From CAUPWF01 sp964367905 (GTDB lineage Bacteria; Bacillota; Clostridia; Lachnospirales; Lachnospiraceae): a stretch of DNA of 64,000 bases. Below the pieces are notes generated by a model. It did not search any database and had not been told where the DNA came from. It saw nothing but the letters and a program-made list of their open reading frames with translations. Positions 1 to 8,241 of the stretch are shown piece after piece. The translations under genes were made by a program, and so were the position numbers. The stretch's first letter is position 1, and each line of letters starts with the position of its first letter. Location: NCBI GenBank assembly GCA_964367905.1, contig CAYIZP010000014.1:4942-68941 (forward strand), read 5' to 3'.

Positions 1-1
1 T

Positions 2-175
2 GATGAGAAGGTAGGAGCTACTGTACCAGATATCGAGGATGCACAGACGAAAAAAGCGCTAATCAATGCGGGAAATAAAAAATATTTACTATATGAGAAA
101 AGCAAAGATAACAAGAGGTATACAGGGATTTTTGCGACTCGAGATGATTTTGATCTTATAATAAAACAAAACTAA
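2..175 (+). CDS. C-terminal end of an unidentified protein (partial)
   Basis: The window opens inside a reading frame of 57 codons that stays open from base 2 to a TAA stop at 173-175. The peptide is lysine- and aspartate-rich and ends in DDFDLIIKQN. I recognise no family in it. The gene begins outside the window, so start, length and function cannot be given. It is judged coding only because the frame is open to the window edge and is followed by a normal intergenic region and a gene on the same strand. Confidence 0.5.
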   Translation, partial: DEKVGATVPDIEDAQTKKALINAGNKKYLLYEKSKDNKRYTGIFATRDDFDLIIKQN

Positions 176-260
176 TTAGCACATTTGTGCGATATAATCT
201 CCTCACTTTTTTGATACAATCGAATATACGATAGAGTGCTCAAAGAAGGGAGGAATAGTT

Positions 261-875
261 TTGAAGAAAATATTGACGATGTTATCTGCTATGATATGTC
301 TATCATTTAGCGCATGTGGAGAGGTCGAGAAGACAGAAACAGTCGATTTGTCACTGGAGAAGCTTGCGCAAGACGTCATGCAAAATAATGATGGAAATCA
401 GGCAGAAGAAAAAGAACAAGATGTTGAATCAGAGGCGAACCGTCTACCTGAGAGGACGGTTGGGTTAGAGGGGGAAGAATCAACACAGATTAGTGGTGTG
501 GAAGCAATAGCAATAGAAGATGGCGATAATTATATGGAAATCTATAATTTAAAGAATTTGAATGAGTCGAGGTCGGAGATTAAAGTGCCTGATTTTCTTG
601 CGTATGCAACTGATAATTTGGAAACTTCAGAATCCTCACTTCTTGCAGAGAGTGAAACATCAGAAAATTCCTACCGTATCACCTATAGAGGGGATTACTA
701 CGAGACCTTGCCTGAGTATGTAAATCTGTTGGAGTCATTGGGGTTTCAAGTTCTAATGGATGGCTATGAAGGGTTTTATATGCTTGAGAAACAGACGGGA
801 GACTACTTGCTGAGTGTGAATGCATATTATATGAACGAAGAAGATGGCGTGGTGGTGGAGATTACTCTACAATAA
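261..875 (+). CDS. putative lipoprotein, unknown function
   Basis: This encodes a 204-residue predicted secreted lipoprotein. A TTG start is preceded by a GGGAGG ribosome binding site with normal spacing. Residues 1-18 form a basic and hydrophobic signal peptide ending in a lipobox-like FSAC, so Cys19 would be lipidated. An acidic, glutamate-rich linker (about residues 22-75) follows, then a globular-looking region of about 120 residues with no family I recognise. The gene stands alone between the partial gene upstream and the amino-sugar unit downstream. Lipoprotein status is well supported; function is unknown. Confidence 0.75.
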   Translation: MKKILTMLSAMICLSFSACGEVEKTETVDLSLEKLAQDVMQNNDGNQAEEKEQDVESEANRLPERTVGLEGEESTQISGVEAIAIEDGDNYMEIYNLKNLNESRSEIKVPDFLAYATDNLETSESSLLAESETSENSYRITYRGDYYETLPEYVNLLESLGFQVLMDGYEGFYMLEKQTGDYLLSVNAYYMNEEDGVVVEITLQ

Positions 876-991
876 TAGATATGATAAAATCCAATATAGC
901 ACCATCTAGTGCTTTCTAGCTACCAGATATCGGGCGATAACAAAGTAATTATATTATAAAAGAGTAAGGAAAACAGAATAAAAAATCAATG

Positions 992-1026
992 ATTCCATTA
1001 TGAAAAAAGTATCTTCATAATGGAAT
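992..1026. repeat. perfect 13-bp inverted repeat, possible terminator or operator
   Basis: ATTCCATTATGAA and its exact reverse complement are separated by 9 bases. No run of T follows on either strand, so this is a weak factor-independent terminator at best. It lies between the lipoprotein gene and the promoter of the first nagA-like gene and could also be a regulator binding site. Confidence 0.5.
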
Positions 1027-1084
1027 TTCTAATATATAGAAAACTCCGTTTTTACGATATAAAAATAAATTACCATAAATTAAC

Positions 1085-1112
1085 TTGATAAAATGTTAAA
1101 ATATGTTAAAAT
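1085..1112 (+). promoter_or_regulatory. sigma-A type promoter of the first amino-sugar unit
   Basis: TTGATA and TAAAAT are separated by 16 bases and lie about 50 bases upstream of the nagA-like start. Assigned by eye on consensus and spacing. Confidence 0.45.
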
Positions 1113-1165
1113 AAAATTGTAAGATGAAACAAGTAATGGGAAAACATGTACTAGGAGGTAAGTTC

Positions 1166-2293
1166 ATGAGGATTGTGAATGCAAGATACCTTGATGGAGA
1201 CTTTCGATTTGAACAAGGTGACATATACATCCAGAATGACATCATTGCAGAAAAAAGCAAAGACGAGGAAGTGTTTGATGCCAAAGGGTTGACAGCATTG
1301 CCAGGGTTAATTGATATTCATCTGCATGGGGCGTTGAATATTGATTGTTCTAATGATGTAGATACAGGAAAGATAAAACAAATAGCAAGCTATGAAATAA
1401 AGAATGGAATCACATCGTTTTTATTAGCATCCATGGCGGCGAATTATCAGGATTTAGAGAAGCTCTGTATTGCTGTAGGTGAGTATGAGGATGAATATGA
1501 TGAGGCAAAAATACTTGGAATTAATATGGAGGCACCTTTTATCTCAAAAGAAAAGTGCGGGGCGCAGGACAGCAATAACTTGCTTCCACTGAAGCATGAA
1601 GTGTTTCATGAGCTGAATCGTCTATCCAATCATAAGATTAAGATGGTAGGTGTAGCACCAGAACTAGATGAATTCAAAGAATTTTACACTAATATAAAGG
1701 ATGATACAATTGTTTCATTGGCACATACAAATGCAGATTATCAGACCTGCAAGGAAGCATTCGATATGGGAGTGGATCATGTAACACATTTGTTTAATGC
1801 AATGACCACCATGCACCATAGGGAACTAGGATGCGCAGGTGCGGTGCTTAGAAGAAAGAGTTGTTATACAGAGATTATCGGGGATGGCAACTTCGTATGT
1901 AAAGAAATGTTAGAATTTGTGTTTGACATCATGGATAAAGATAAGATAGTTGTGATATCAGATCAGATGCCTCCAACAGGTTGTGAGGGTGGAGAGTTTA
2001 CATTGTGTGGACACGAATTACAGATAGAAGACAAGGTAGCATGTCTAAAAGAAGATGGAACGATGGCAGGACCAGTGAGGAATCTGGCAGAAATTATGAA
2101 GCGAATGATTGTAGACATGCAGTTTAAAGCAGAGGATGTGGTTCGATATATGACAATCAATCCAGCAAAAAGTTTAAATATAGAGAAAGAAATAGGATCC
2201 ATAGAGACAGGAAAGATCGCAGATATTATATTTGTGGATGAGGAATATAACATAAAGCATGTTATGAAGAACGGAAAGATGATACCGAAGTGA
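1166..2293 (+). CDS. N-acetylglucosamine-6-phosphate deacetylase-like amidohydrolase (divergent NagA)
   Basis: This 375-residue NagA-family amidohydrolase would remove acetyl from an N-acetylated hexosamine 6-phosphate in the cytoplasm. The start was placed at the ATG 8 bases after AGGAGG rather than at an earlier in-frame ATG. Visible family motifs are the metal-binding DIHLHG, the metal-ligand glutamate in NMEAPF, the histidines in SLAHTN and THLFNAM, HHRELG, and the catalytic aspartate in VISDQ. The usual substrate-contacting DGxH motif reads DGNF here, so the histidine is lost. The canonical copy at 10362 keeps DGFH. It is first in a unit with a divergent NagB, an FSA-type aldolase and a glycyl radical enzyme, so its substrate may not be plain GlcNAc-6-P. 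Family call is secure, substrate open. Confidence 0.85.
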   Translation: MRIVNARYLDGDFRFEQGDIYIQNDIIAEKSKDEEVFDAKGLTALPGLIDIHLHGALNIDCSNDVDTGKIKQIASYEIKNGITSFLLASMAANYQDLEKLCIAVGEYEDEYDEAKILGINMEAPFISKEKCGAQDSNNLLPLKHEVFHELNRLSNHKIKMVGVAPELDEFKEFYTNIKDDTIVSLAHTNADYQTCKEAFDMGVDHVTHLFNAMTTMHHRELGCAGAVLRRKSCYTEIIGDGNFVCKEMLEFVFDIMDKDKIVVISDQMPPTGCEGGEFTLCGHELQIEDKVACLKEDGTMAGPVRNLAEIMKRMIVDMQFKAEDVVRYMTINPAKSLNIEKEIGSIETGKIADIIFVDEEYNIKHVMKNGKMIPK

Positions 2294-2310
2294 AAGGGAG
2301 GTTATACAAA

Positions 2311-2922
2311 ATGAAATGGGAATTTTACAACAGGGCTAGTGAAGCGAGCAAGGCGTGTGCAGACATGATTATTCGTGATGTGAAGGGGAATCCAAGATGT
2401 AAGATGTGCTTGCCAACAGGGTCTACTCCGATTCAATGTCTAGAGTACATGGTTGAGGCATATGAGAAGAAGGAGTTAGACTTATCAGAAGTCACATCGT
2501 TTAACATGGATGAGTATGTGGGGCTTGAGAAGACACATGACCAAAGTTACTACTACTTTTTGAATGAATATCTCTACAAGAAGACAAATATCAAATTAGA
2601 GAATACGCATTGTCTCAATGCAGTAGCAGAGGATTTGCAGCAAGAATGCAATCGATATACGAAGTTAATTCAAGAACATGGTGGATTTGATACCATATTC
2701 CTAGGAATTGGAAGTGATGGGCATATAAGTTTCAATATGCCAAATCAGGGACTACATAGATTTACTCACATTGAAGAATTGTCGGAGGAGACAATCGAGG
2801 CGAATTCAAGATTCTTCGATAGTATGGACGAAGTTCCAAAACAAGCACTTACTATAGGAATTGAAATTATCTTGAGGTCAAAAAATATTGTCTTGTTGGC
2901 TCTTGGAGCGGGCAAAGCATAA
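2311..2922 (+). CDS. glucosamine-6-phosphate deaminase-like protein, C-terminally shortened (divergent NagB)
   Basis: This 203-residue protein has the NagB/RpiA fold signature. GGGAGG 9 bases upstream fixes the ATG start. It shows LPTGSTP (phosphate loop), NMDEYVGL and GIGSDGHISF. It ends at about the point where the canonical copy (11502, 237 residues) continues for roughly 35 more residues, and the TAA stop lies one base before the aldolase ATG. The usual catalytic glutamate of the FNEP motif is methionine here (FNMP). The stop falls at the edge of a scaffold gap, but that gap is flanked by a 55-bp overlap, so the truncation looks real unless the join is wrong. It may be a sugar-phosphate isomerase/deaminase with altered chemistry, or a decaying gene. 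Confidence 0.75.
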   Translation: MKWEFYNRASEASKACADMIIRDVKGNPRCKMCLPTGSTPIQCLEYMVEAYEKKELDLSEVTSFNMDEYVGLEKTHDQSYYYFLNEYLYKKTNIKLENTHCLNAVAEDLQQECNRYTKLIQEHGGFDTIFLGIGSDGHISFNMPNQGLHRFTHIEELSEETIEANSRFFDSMDEVPKQALTIGIEIILRSKNIVLLALGAGKA

Positions 2923-3127
2923 GATGAAGTTTATTATTGATGATGCAAATGTAGAAGAAATCAAAGAGGTATNNNNNNNNNNNNNNNNNNNNNNNNNNNN
3001 NNNNNNNNNNNNNNNNNNNNNNNNNNNNNNNNNNNNNNNNNNNNNNNNNNNNNNNNNNNNNNNNNNNNNNNNCATAAGATGAAGTTTATTATTGATGATG
3101 CAAATGTAGAAGAAATCAAAGAGGTAT
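2918..3127. other. artificial scaffold gap with 55-bp duplicated ends
   Basis: 100 Ns at 2973-3072 are flanked by two identical 55-bp copies (2918-2972 and 3073-3127). Identical contig ends of exactly 55 bp are typical of a de Bruijn assembly with k=55 whose overlapping contigs were scaffolded with a fixed-size N block. The true sequence probably contains this segment once and no gap. It carries the last codons of the nagB-like gene and the first codons of the aldolase gene. Confidence 0.85.
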
Positions 3128-3759
3128 GGGATTTGTATCCTTGTGATGGAGTAACAACGAACCCTACTATTTTAGCAAAAGCGAAGAGAGATCCTTATGA
3201 GGTGTTAAGAGAAATTCGGGAAGTGATTGGAGCGGAGGCAGAATTACATGTGCAAGTGATTGCAAATACTTACGAGGGTATGATGGAAGATGCACATGCG
3301 ATTATCAGAGAATTGGGGAGTAATACTTATGTGAAAGTTCCTACAACTCCACTGGGATTAAAAGTGATGAAAGCACTTCACAAGGAAGGGATAGAAATCA
3401 CAGCTACTGCAATCTATACTGCGATGCAAGGATACCTCGCAGCGAAAGCAGGAGCAAGCTATGCGGCACCTTATGTAAATAGGATTGATAACTTGGGAGC
3501 AAATGGAGTAGAGACGGCGAAGACAATTGATGATATCTTCAAGGTAAATAACCTAGAATGTGAAGTGCTAGCCGCATCATTTAAAAACTCTCAACAGGTG
3601 CTAGAATTGTGTGCATATGGAATTGGAGCAAGTACCATTAGCACCGATGTGATTAAAGGATTGATAAAGCACGATTGTGTGGGTATCGCAGTTGAAGCAT
3701 TTGAAAAAGACTTTGAAAATTTATGTGGTCCAGGGTCTACAATGGCAACAATAAAGTAG
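3079..3759 (+). CDS. fsa: fructose-6-phosphate aldolase-type transaldolase
   Basis: This 226-residue protein matches the small FSA/TalC group of class I aldolases, which cleave fructose 6-phosphate or related 1-deoxy or ketose phosphates to glyceraldehyde 3-phosphate and a three-carbon ketone. Seen directly are CDGVTTNPTILAKA near the N-terminus, the Schiff-base lysine in YVKVPTT, ATAIYTAMQG, APYVNRIDNLG and LAASFKNSQQ. The length is close to E. coli FsaA. It lies between the nagB-like gene and a glycyl radical enzyme gene. In E. coli fsaA is also beside a glycyl radical enzyme and its activase (ybiW-ybiY), so the linkage is conserved across phyla. No good ribosome binding site precedes the ATG apart from GGAG inside the nagB-like gene, suggesting translational coupling. 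Confidence 0.88.
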   Translation: MKFIIDDANVEEIKEVWDLYPCDGVTTNPTILAKAKRDPYEVLREIREVIGAEAELHVQVIANTYEGMMEDAHAIIRELGSNTYVKVPTTPLGLKVMKALHKEGIEITATAIYTAMQGYLAAKAGASYAAPYVNRIDNLGANGVETAKTIDDIFKVNNLECEVLAASFKNSQQVLELCAYGIGASTISTDVIKGLIKHDCVGIAVEAFEKDFENLCGPGSTMATIK

Positions 3760-3814
3760 AAAAAGAAATATAATAATAGCGAAAAAGTGATTTTAAATAA
3801 GAAAGGAAAATAAA

Positions 3815-6238
3815 ATGGAAAAGTTTTTAAGTTTACAATTAGATACGAATTTAGTTGATTTTAATCGAATCGATCGTCTACAACAGAAGATGAATAACAG
3901 AGAACCGTGGATTTGTGTGGAGCGTGCAGAAATCATTACAAAATCATTCAAAGAGACAGAGGGAATGTCGATTGTAGTGCGTAGGGCAATTGCATACAAG
4001 GAAATTCTGGAGAATATGTCAATCTATATTGAAGATGATTCAATTATTTTCGGAAATCAAGCAAGTAAGAATTTTGCAGCACCAGTTTTTCCAGAATATT
4101 CATTTAACTGGGTGATTGATGAATTAGACGAGTTTGAAAAGCGTAGTGGGGATTACTTTAAAATCAGTGAGGATAGCAAAGAGAGATTAAAAGTATTGCA
4201 ACCATATTGGCAAAATATTACACACCAAGACGAAGTATTGAGAAACTTGTCTCCACTGAATCGTCAAGCAGAGACACAAAATGTATTACACCGCGGCGGA
4301 ATCAGTATGTCAGGAGATGGACATATCATTCCAAATCACGAATTTGTTCTAGAACATGGATATGGTGGAATGAAAAAGATTGCTGAGGAGAAGTTAGAAA
4401 ATAGAGCGAAATTGACTCAAGAGCAAATTGATTACTATGAAGCAGCAATCATTACAATGGATGCATCACTCACATACATCAAGAGATTTTCCAAGTTATT
4501 GGCTGAGAAAGCGGCAGAGGAAACAGATTCGGTTCGTAAGCAAGAACTATTAGAGTATTCGAATATCTATTCTGACATGCTAGAGGGTGGAGCGAGAAAT
4601 TTCTATGAGGCAGTGGAGTGTGTGTATTTGACACATCTACTTATGATGATTGAGAGTAATGGACATTCATTCTCGTTTGGACGTTTTGACCAATTTATCC
4701 TTCCCTTCTATGAAGCGGATGTGGAAAAAGGTGTGTTGACGAAAGAGAAAGCGCTAGAGATTACGACACATTTCTTTATTATGACGAACTCATTGAATAA
4801 AGTACGTCCATGGGGACACACACAATATAGCGGTGGATACCCATTGTATTCTAACTTGATGTTATCAGGAATGAAACCAGATGGAACAGACGGAACAAAC
4901 GATCTGTCATATATCTGTCTAGAGGCAATGAATCAATCTAGATTGCCTGAGCCAAACTTAAGTGTTCGTTACTGTGAGAAGACTCCACACGCGATCTTGA
5001 AAGATAGCGCAAAATTAATCCGTGAAGGATTCGGTATGCCTTCGATGTTCTGTGACGAGGTCGTGATTCCAGCTATGATGACATTAGATTTAGACCTAGA
5101 GGTTGCTAGAGACTACGCTTCTATGGGCTGTGTAGAGACTGCGATTCCTGGGAAATGGGGACATCGTGCAACAGGTATGACTTATATTAACTTTGGGAAA
5201 ATCTTGGAGATTATCTTAAATAATGGAGTGGAACTTGTATCAGGAATTCAGTTATTTAGCATCAATGGAAACGATGGAAAAGAAATCGATTACAAGAACT
5301 TTGATGAATTGTGGGATGCTTGGAAGATGGCACTAAAATATTACTTCGAGTTAGCGATTGAATGCGATAATGTATGCGACCGTTCATTGAAGTATCATGA
5401 TGCAGATGCATTTGCATCTTCTACAATCAACTGCTGCTTAGAGCGTGGAAAAACATTGAAGAACGGTGGCTCTGAATATGATTATATCTCTCAATCAAAT
5501 ATTGGACCATGCGTCATTGGTGATTCTATGGCAGCGATTAAGAAGTTAATCTTCGAAGAGAAGAAATTGACATTCCAAGAATTAATGACAGCATTGGAGG
5601 ACAATTTTGAGGGGGAAAATGGTGCAAAGATTCGTAAGATGTGTCTAGAAGTACCGAAATTTGGAAACGATGATGATTATGTGGATCATATGGTTGCTGA
5701 AGTATTCGAGTCTTATCTAGAATTATTGCCAAACTATCGTACAGACCGTCACAATGAAGGTCCAAAGGGATGCCGTTATACCATGTCTACAAGTAACATC
5801 ACATCCTATGTTCCAAACGGATTTGATGTAGGGGCAACACCAGATGGTCGACTAGCGGGAGAACCATTGAACGAAGGTGCGTCACCATGTGTAGGTGCAG
5901 ATAAGAGTGGACCAACGGCCGTAATACGATCGATTTCGAAGTTGCCAAATCAGAGAATTGCTGGTGGGCAGTTATTGAACATGAGGTTTGCTCCTGATTC
6001 ATTAAAGGGAGAAGAAAATTTAGAGAAATTCACAGCATTTATCGAAAGTGCAAGACACTTCAATGTATTCCACAATCAGTTTAACATTGTGGATAGTGAA
6101 TTACTTCGCAAAGCAAAAGAAGACCCAATCAAATACAACAATGTAATGGTGCGTGTAGCAGGATATTGTGCACTATTTACTACATTAATGCCGGAGGCGC
6201 AAGATGCAATTATTAACAGAAGCGAGCACCGATTCTAA
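3815..6238 (+). CDS. glycyl radical enzyme, YbiW-like
   Basis: This 807-residue glycyl radical enzyme would use an oxygen-sensitive backbone radical for lyase or dehydratase chemistry. The thiyl-radical cysteine is Cys439 in ASMGCVETA, and the glycyl radical is Gly783 in RVAGYCALF near the C-terminus. GCVE plus a downstream glutamate-type active site argues against pyruvate formate-lyase, which has adjacent cysteines. The partners (FSA-type aldolase upstream, activase overlapping downstream) and the length match the E. coli YbiW group. From memory, and needing verification, that group has been reported to open 1,5-anhydroglucitol 6-phosphate to a 1-deoxyketose phosphate that FSA then cleaves. 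Here the neighbours suggest an amino-sugar-derived substrate. Family certain; substrate inferred. Confidence 0.85.
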   Translation: MEKFLSLQLDTNLVDFNRIDRLQQKMNNREPWICVERAEIITKSFKETEGMSIVVRRAIAYKEILENMSIYIEDDSIIFGNQASKNFAAPVFPEYSFNWVIDELDEFEKRSGDYFKISEDSKERLKVLQPYWQNITHQDEVLRNLSPLNRQAETQNVLHRGGISMSGDGHIIPNHEFVLEHGYGGMKKIAEEKLENRAKLTQEQIDYYEAAIITMDASLTYIKRFSKLLAEKAAEETDSVRKQELLEYSNIYSDMLEGGARNFYEAVECVYLTHLLMMIESNGHSFSFGRFDQFILPFYEADVEKGVLTKEKALEITTHFFIMTNSLNKVRPWGHTQYSGGYPLYSNLMLSGMKPDGTDGTNDLSYICLEAMNQSRLPEPNLSVRYCEKTPHAILKDSAKLIREGFGMPSMFCDEVVIPAMMTLDLDLEVARDYASMGCVETAIPGKWGHRATGMTYINFGKILEIILNNGVELVSGIQLFSINGNDGKEIDYKNFDELWDAWKMALKYYFELAIECDNVCDRSLKYHDADAFASSTINCCLERGKTLKNGGSEYDYISQSNIGPCVIGDSMAAIKKLIFEEKKLTFQELMTALEDNFEGENGAKIRKMCLEVPKFGNDDDYVDHMVAEVFESYLELLPNYRTDRHNEGPKGCRYTMSTSNITSYVPNGFDVGATPDGRLAGEPLNEGASPCVGADKSGPTAVIRSISKLPNQRIAGGQLLNMRFAPDSLKGEENLEKFTAFIESARHFNVFHNQFNIVDSELLRKAKEDPIKYNNVMVRVAGYCALFTTLMPEAQDAIINRSEHRF

Positions 6239-6272
6239 TGTGAGTGGAAGAAAAGAGGGTATAGACTATACC

Positions 6273-7190
6273 ATGGAAAAAACAAGAGGGCTAATATCAC
6301 ATATTCAAACATATTGCACCAAGGATGGGCCAGGCATTCGAACGACAGCATTTTTCATGGGCTGTAACCTTCGGTGTAAGTGGTGTGCGAATCCAGAAGC
6401 CATGCTTCTAGGAGAAAAACTGTTTTATCATGAAAATCTATGTAAAGGCTGCGGGAGATGCGTTACGCATTTTCCGCAGCAATTAGCCTATGAAAATGGG
6501 AAAATCAATATCATAGGAGATCGTGAACTGATGAAGGATGAATTGCCTGAGTTATGTAACTATCAGGCATATGAGAAAAAGGGGAGATACTATACACCCC
6601 AAGAACTGGCAAATGAGTTGAAGAAAGACCAAGTGTTTTTTAAACAATCAGGTGGCGGAGTGACTTTTTCAGGTGGAGAACCCTTTCTCCAACCTGGTAT
6701 GCTATTGGAAACAATGAAGCTTCTGAGGGAAGACGGAATTCATATCGCAATCGAGACAGCTGGACTGTTTGATTTTGAAAAACAGGAAGAAATCATTGAG
6801 TTGTGCGATTTGTTCCTATATGATGTCAAAGCATATTCAAGAGAAATCCATGAGAAGTGTACAGAAGTTTCAAATCAGAAGATACTAGAAAATCTAAAAA
6901 AATTAAACGAAAAAAATAAAGATATATGCACGCGCATGATTATTGTACCCCAATATAATGATGATGTAGAAGATATAAAAGAGAGATTGGATTATATAGT
7001 TGGTTTTGAATGTGTTCAGCAAGTAGACTTTCTCAAATATCATAATTTGGGTGAGGGGAAATATCATTGCTTGGGAATGGAATATCCTCTGGAAAATTTA
7101 GGATATGATGAATTGCAGTTAGATAAAACAATGTTGGAAATTGAAGAATATGCAAAATTGAAAGGGATAAAATATACAATCGGCGGATAA
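6273..7190 (+). CDS. glycyl radical enzyme activating enzyme (radical SAM)
   Basis: This 305-residue radical SAM protein would install the glycyl radical on the preceding enzyme. It has KDGPGIRTTAFF, the cluster motif CNLRCKWC (CX3CX2C) and SGGGVTFSGGEP, all typical of this family. Many relatives insert two ferredoxin-type clusters. Here the insert has only CKGCGRC plus one later cysteine (PELC), and the usual fourth cysteine position reads histidine (CVTHFP), so at most one extra cluster fits. The start was set at the ATG giving the usual MEKTRGLI N-terminus; upstream in-frame codons overlap the enzyme gene. The next promoter begins 40 bases after the stop, so this gene ends the unit. Confidence 0.88.
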   Translation: MEKTRGLISHIQTYCTKDGPGIRTTAFFMGCNLRCKWCANPEAMLLGEKLFYHENLCKGCGRCVTHFPQQLAYENGKINIIGDRELMKDELPELCNYQAYEKKGRYYTPQELANELKKDQVFFKQSGGGVTFSGGEPFLQPGMLLETMKLLREDGIHIAIETAGLFDFEKQEEIIELCDLFLYDVKAYSREIHEKCTEVSNQKILENLKKLNEKNKDICTRMIIVPQYNDDVEDIKERLDYIVGFECVQQVDFLKYHNLGEGKYHCLGMEYPLENLGYDELQLDKTMLEIEEYAKLKGIKYTIGG

Positions 7191-7229
7191 GTAAAAACAC
7201 ACAAAAAATTAAGAAAAAAATAAAAATTA

Positions 7230-7258
7230 TTGACAATATGATTAAAACACGATATACT
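7230..7258 (+). promoter_or_regulatory. strong sigma-A promoter of the PTS/nag operon
   Basis: TTGACA, 17 bases, TATACT. It lies directly upstream of the antiterminator target hairpin. Confidence 0.8.
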
Positions 7259-7275
7259 TTAAATAAATACAGAGC

Positions 7276-7305
7276 AGATTGTTACTGAGATTCAGGCAAG
7301 ACTAA
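7276..7305 (+). promoter_or_regulatory. ribonucleic antiterminator (RAT), LicT/BglG type
   Basis: The leader contains AGATTGTTACTG, a 3-base gap, then CAGGCAAGACTAA, which closely follows the RAT consensus bound by CAT-domain antiterminators. Its 3' end (AAGACTAA) is also the first arm of the terminator that follows, so the two structures exclude each other. Confidence 0.85.
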
Positions 7306-7360
7306 GCTTTAAAACAGGCACTATGAATAGTGGATGTGTTTTTGAGATTGGTCTTTTTTT
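7298..7360 (+). terminator. conditional leader terminator overlapping the RAT
   Basis: AAGACTAA at 7298-7305 pairs with TTGGTCTT at 7348-7355. Further pairing lies inside (for example AAAACA with TGTTTT), and a run of seven T ends at 7360. It would stop transcription before the antiterminator gene unless the RAT is held open. Confidence 0.8.
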
Positions 7361-7397
7361 AATATATAATTTCAGTGCCATTATTTGGGAGAAGAGT

Positions 7398-8228
7398 ATG
7401 AAAGTTCTGAAGGTAATTAACAATAATGTTGTCAGCTGTACGGATGATAAAGGGAAAGAAGTCGTTGTAATGGGATGTGGGATTGGCTTTCAAGCTAAGC
7501 CGAATTCGCCAGTTAAGACAGAGTTCATTGAGAAGGTGTTTCATATGGAGACGCCAAAGAGCACGGAGAAACTGATTGAACTATTTGAAACATTGCCGAC
7601 AGAGTATATAGAGATTACATCACAAATCGTAGAATATGCAAAAGAAACTTTGAAATATCCGATTCGTGAGACGATTTATTTAACCTTGACAGATCATATA
7701 AATTTCTCCATTGAGCGAGTGAAGCAAAATATGAATTTTGAAAATGCTTTGACCGCAGAGGTGAAATGTTTTTATCCAGATGAATTTGCAATTGGAAGTT
7801 ATGCAGTGCAATATATTAGAGAGAAAACAGGCGTTGACTTACCGATGGATGATGCTGCGACCATCGCGTTCCATCTCGTAAGTGCTGGATATGATACTTC
7901 AATTAAGGAAACGGTATATTCGACTCAGATTTTTCGAGATGTACTAGATTATCTCAAGAAGATTAAAGTTATTACTTGGGATGAGAACTCAGAAGAGTAT
8001 GAAGAGTCAGCAATTTATATAAAATTTATTATTAGACGGGTACTCATGAATAAACAGACCACAGAGTATGAGAGGCAATATATTCATATGGTGAAAACGA
8101 TTTATTCGAGTGAACATCGACATGCCAAGCGGATTGCGGAATATCTGAAAGAAAAGAGTAATAATATGATGACGGAGAGTACACTAGTGGATTTGACCAT
8201 GTGCATTCGACGATTCAAACAAGAATAA
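7398..8228 (+). CDS. BglG/LicT-family transcriptional antiterminator
   Basis: This 276-residue protein has an N-terminal RNA-binding CAT domain (KVINNNVVSC, VVMGCGIGFQ) and two PRD domains. The start is the ATG after GGGAGAAG; upstream codons belong to the leader. It should bind the RAT in its own leader and open the operon when the PTS is busy with substrate. PRD1 keeps both regulatory histidines (LTDHINF, IAFHLV). By alignment from memory with LicT, PRD2 has lost both: the first site is tyrosine (AIYIKF) and the second cysteine (LTMCIRR). That removes the sites where HPr phosphorylation normally activates the protein. It is the first gene of the PTS/nagAB operon. Confidence 0.9.
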   Translation: MKVLKVINNNVVSCTDDKGKEVVVMGCGIGFQAKPNSPVKTEFIEKVFHMETPKSTEKLIELFETLPTEYIEITSQIVEYAKETLKYPIRETIYLTLTDHINFSIERVKQNMNFENALTAEVKCFYPDEFAIGSYAVQYIREKTGVDLPMDDAATIAFHLVSAGYDTSIKETVYSTQIFRDVLDYLKKIKVITWDENSEEYEESAIYIKFIIRRVLMNKQTTEYERQYIHMVKTIYSSEHRHAKRIAEYLKEKSNNMMTESTLVDLTMCIRRFKQE

Positions 8229-8241
8229 AGGAGGAAGTGGA

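Noticed and set aside
2918..3127. True tandem duplication of the aldolase start
   Set aside because: Exact 55-bp copies around a 100-N block indicate overlapping contig ends, as also seen at 43687-43896.
3815..6238. Pyruvate formate-lyase
   Set aside because: It has a single active-site Cys in GCVE instead of adjacent cysteines, and its neighbours are sugar genes.
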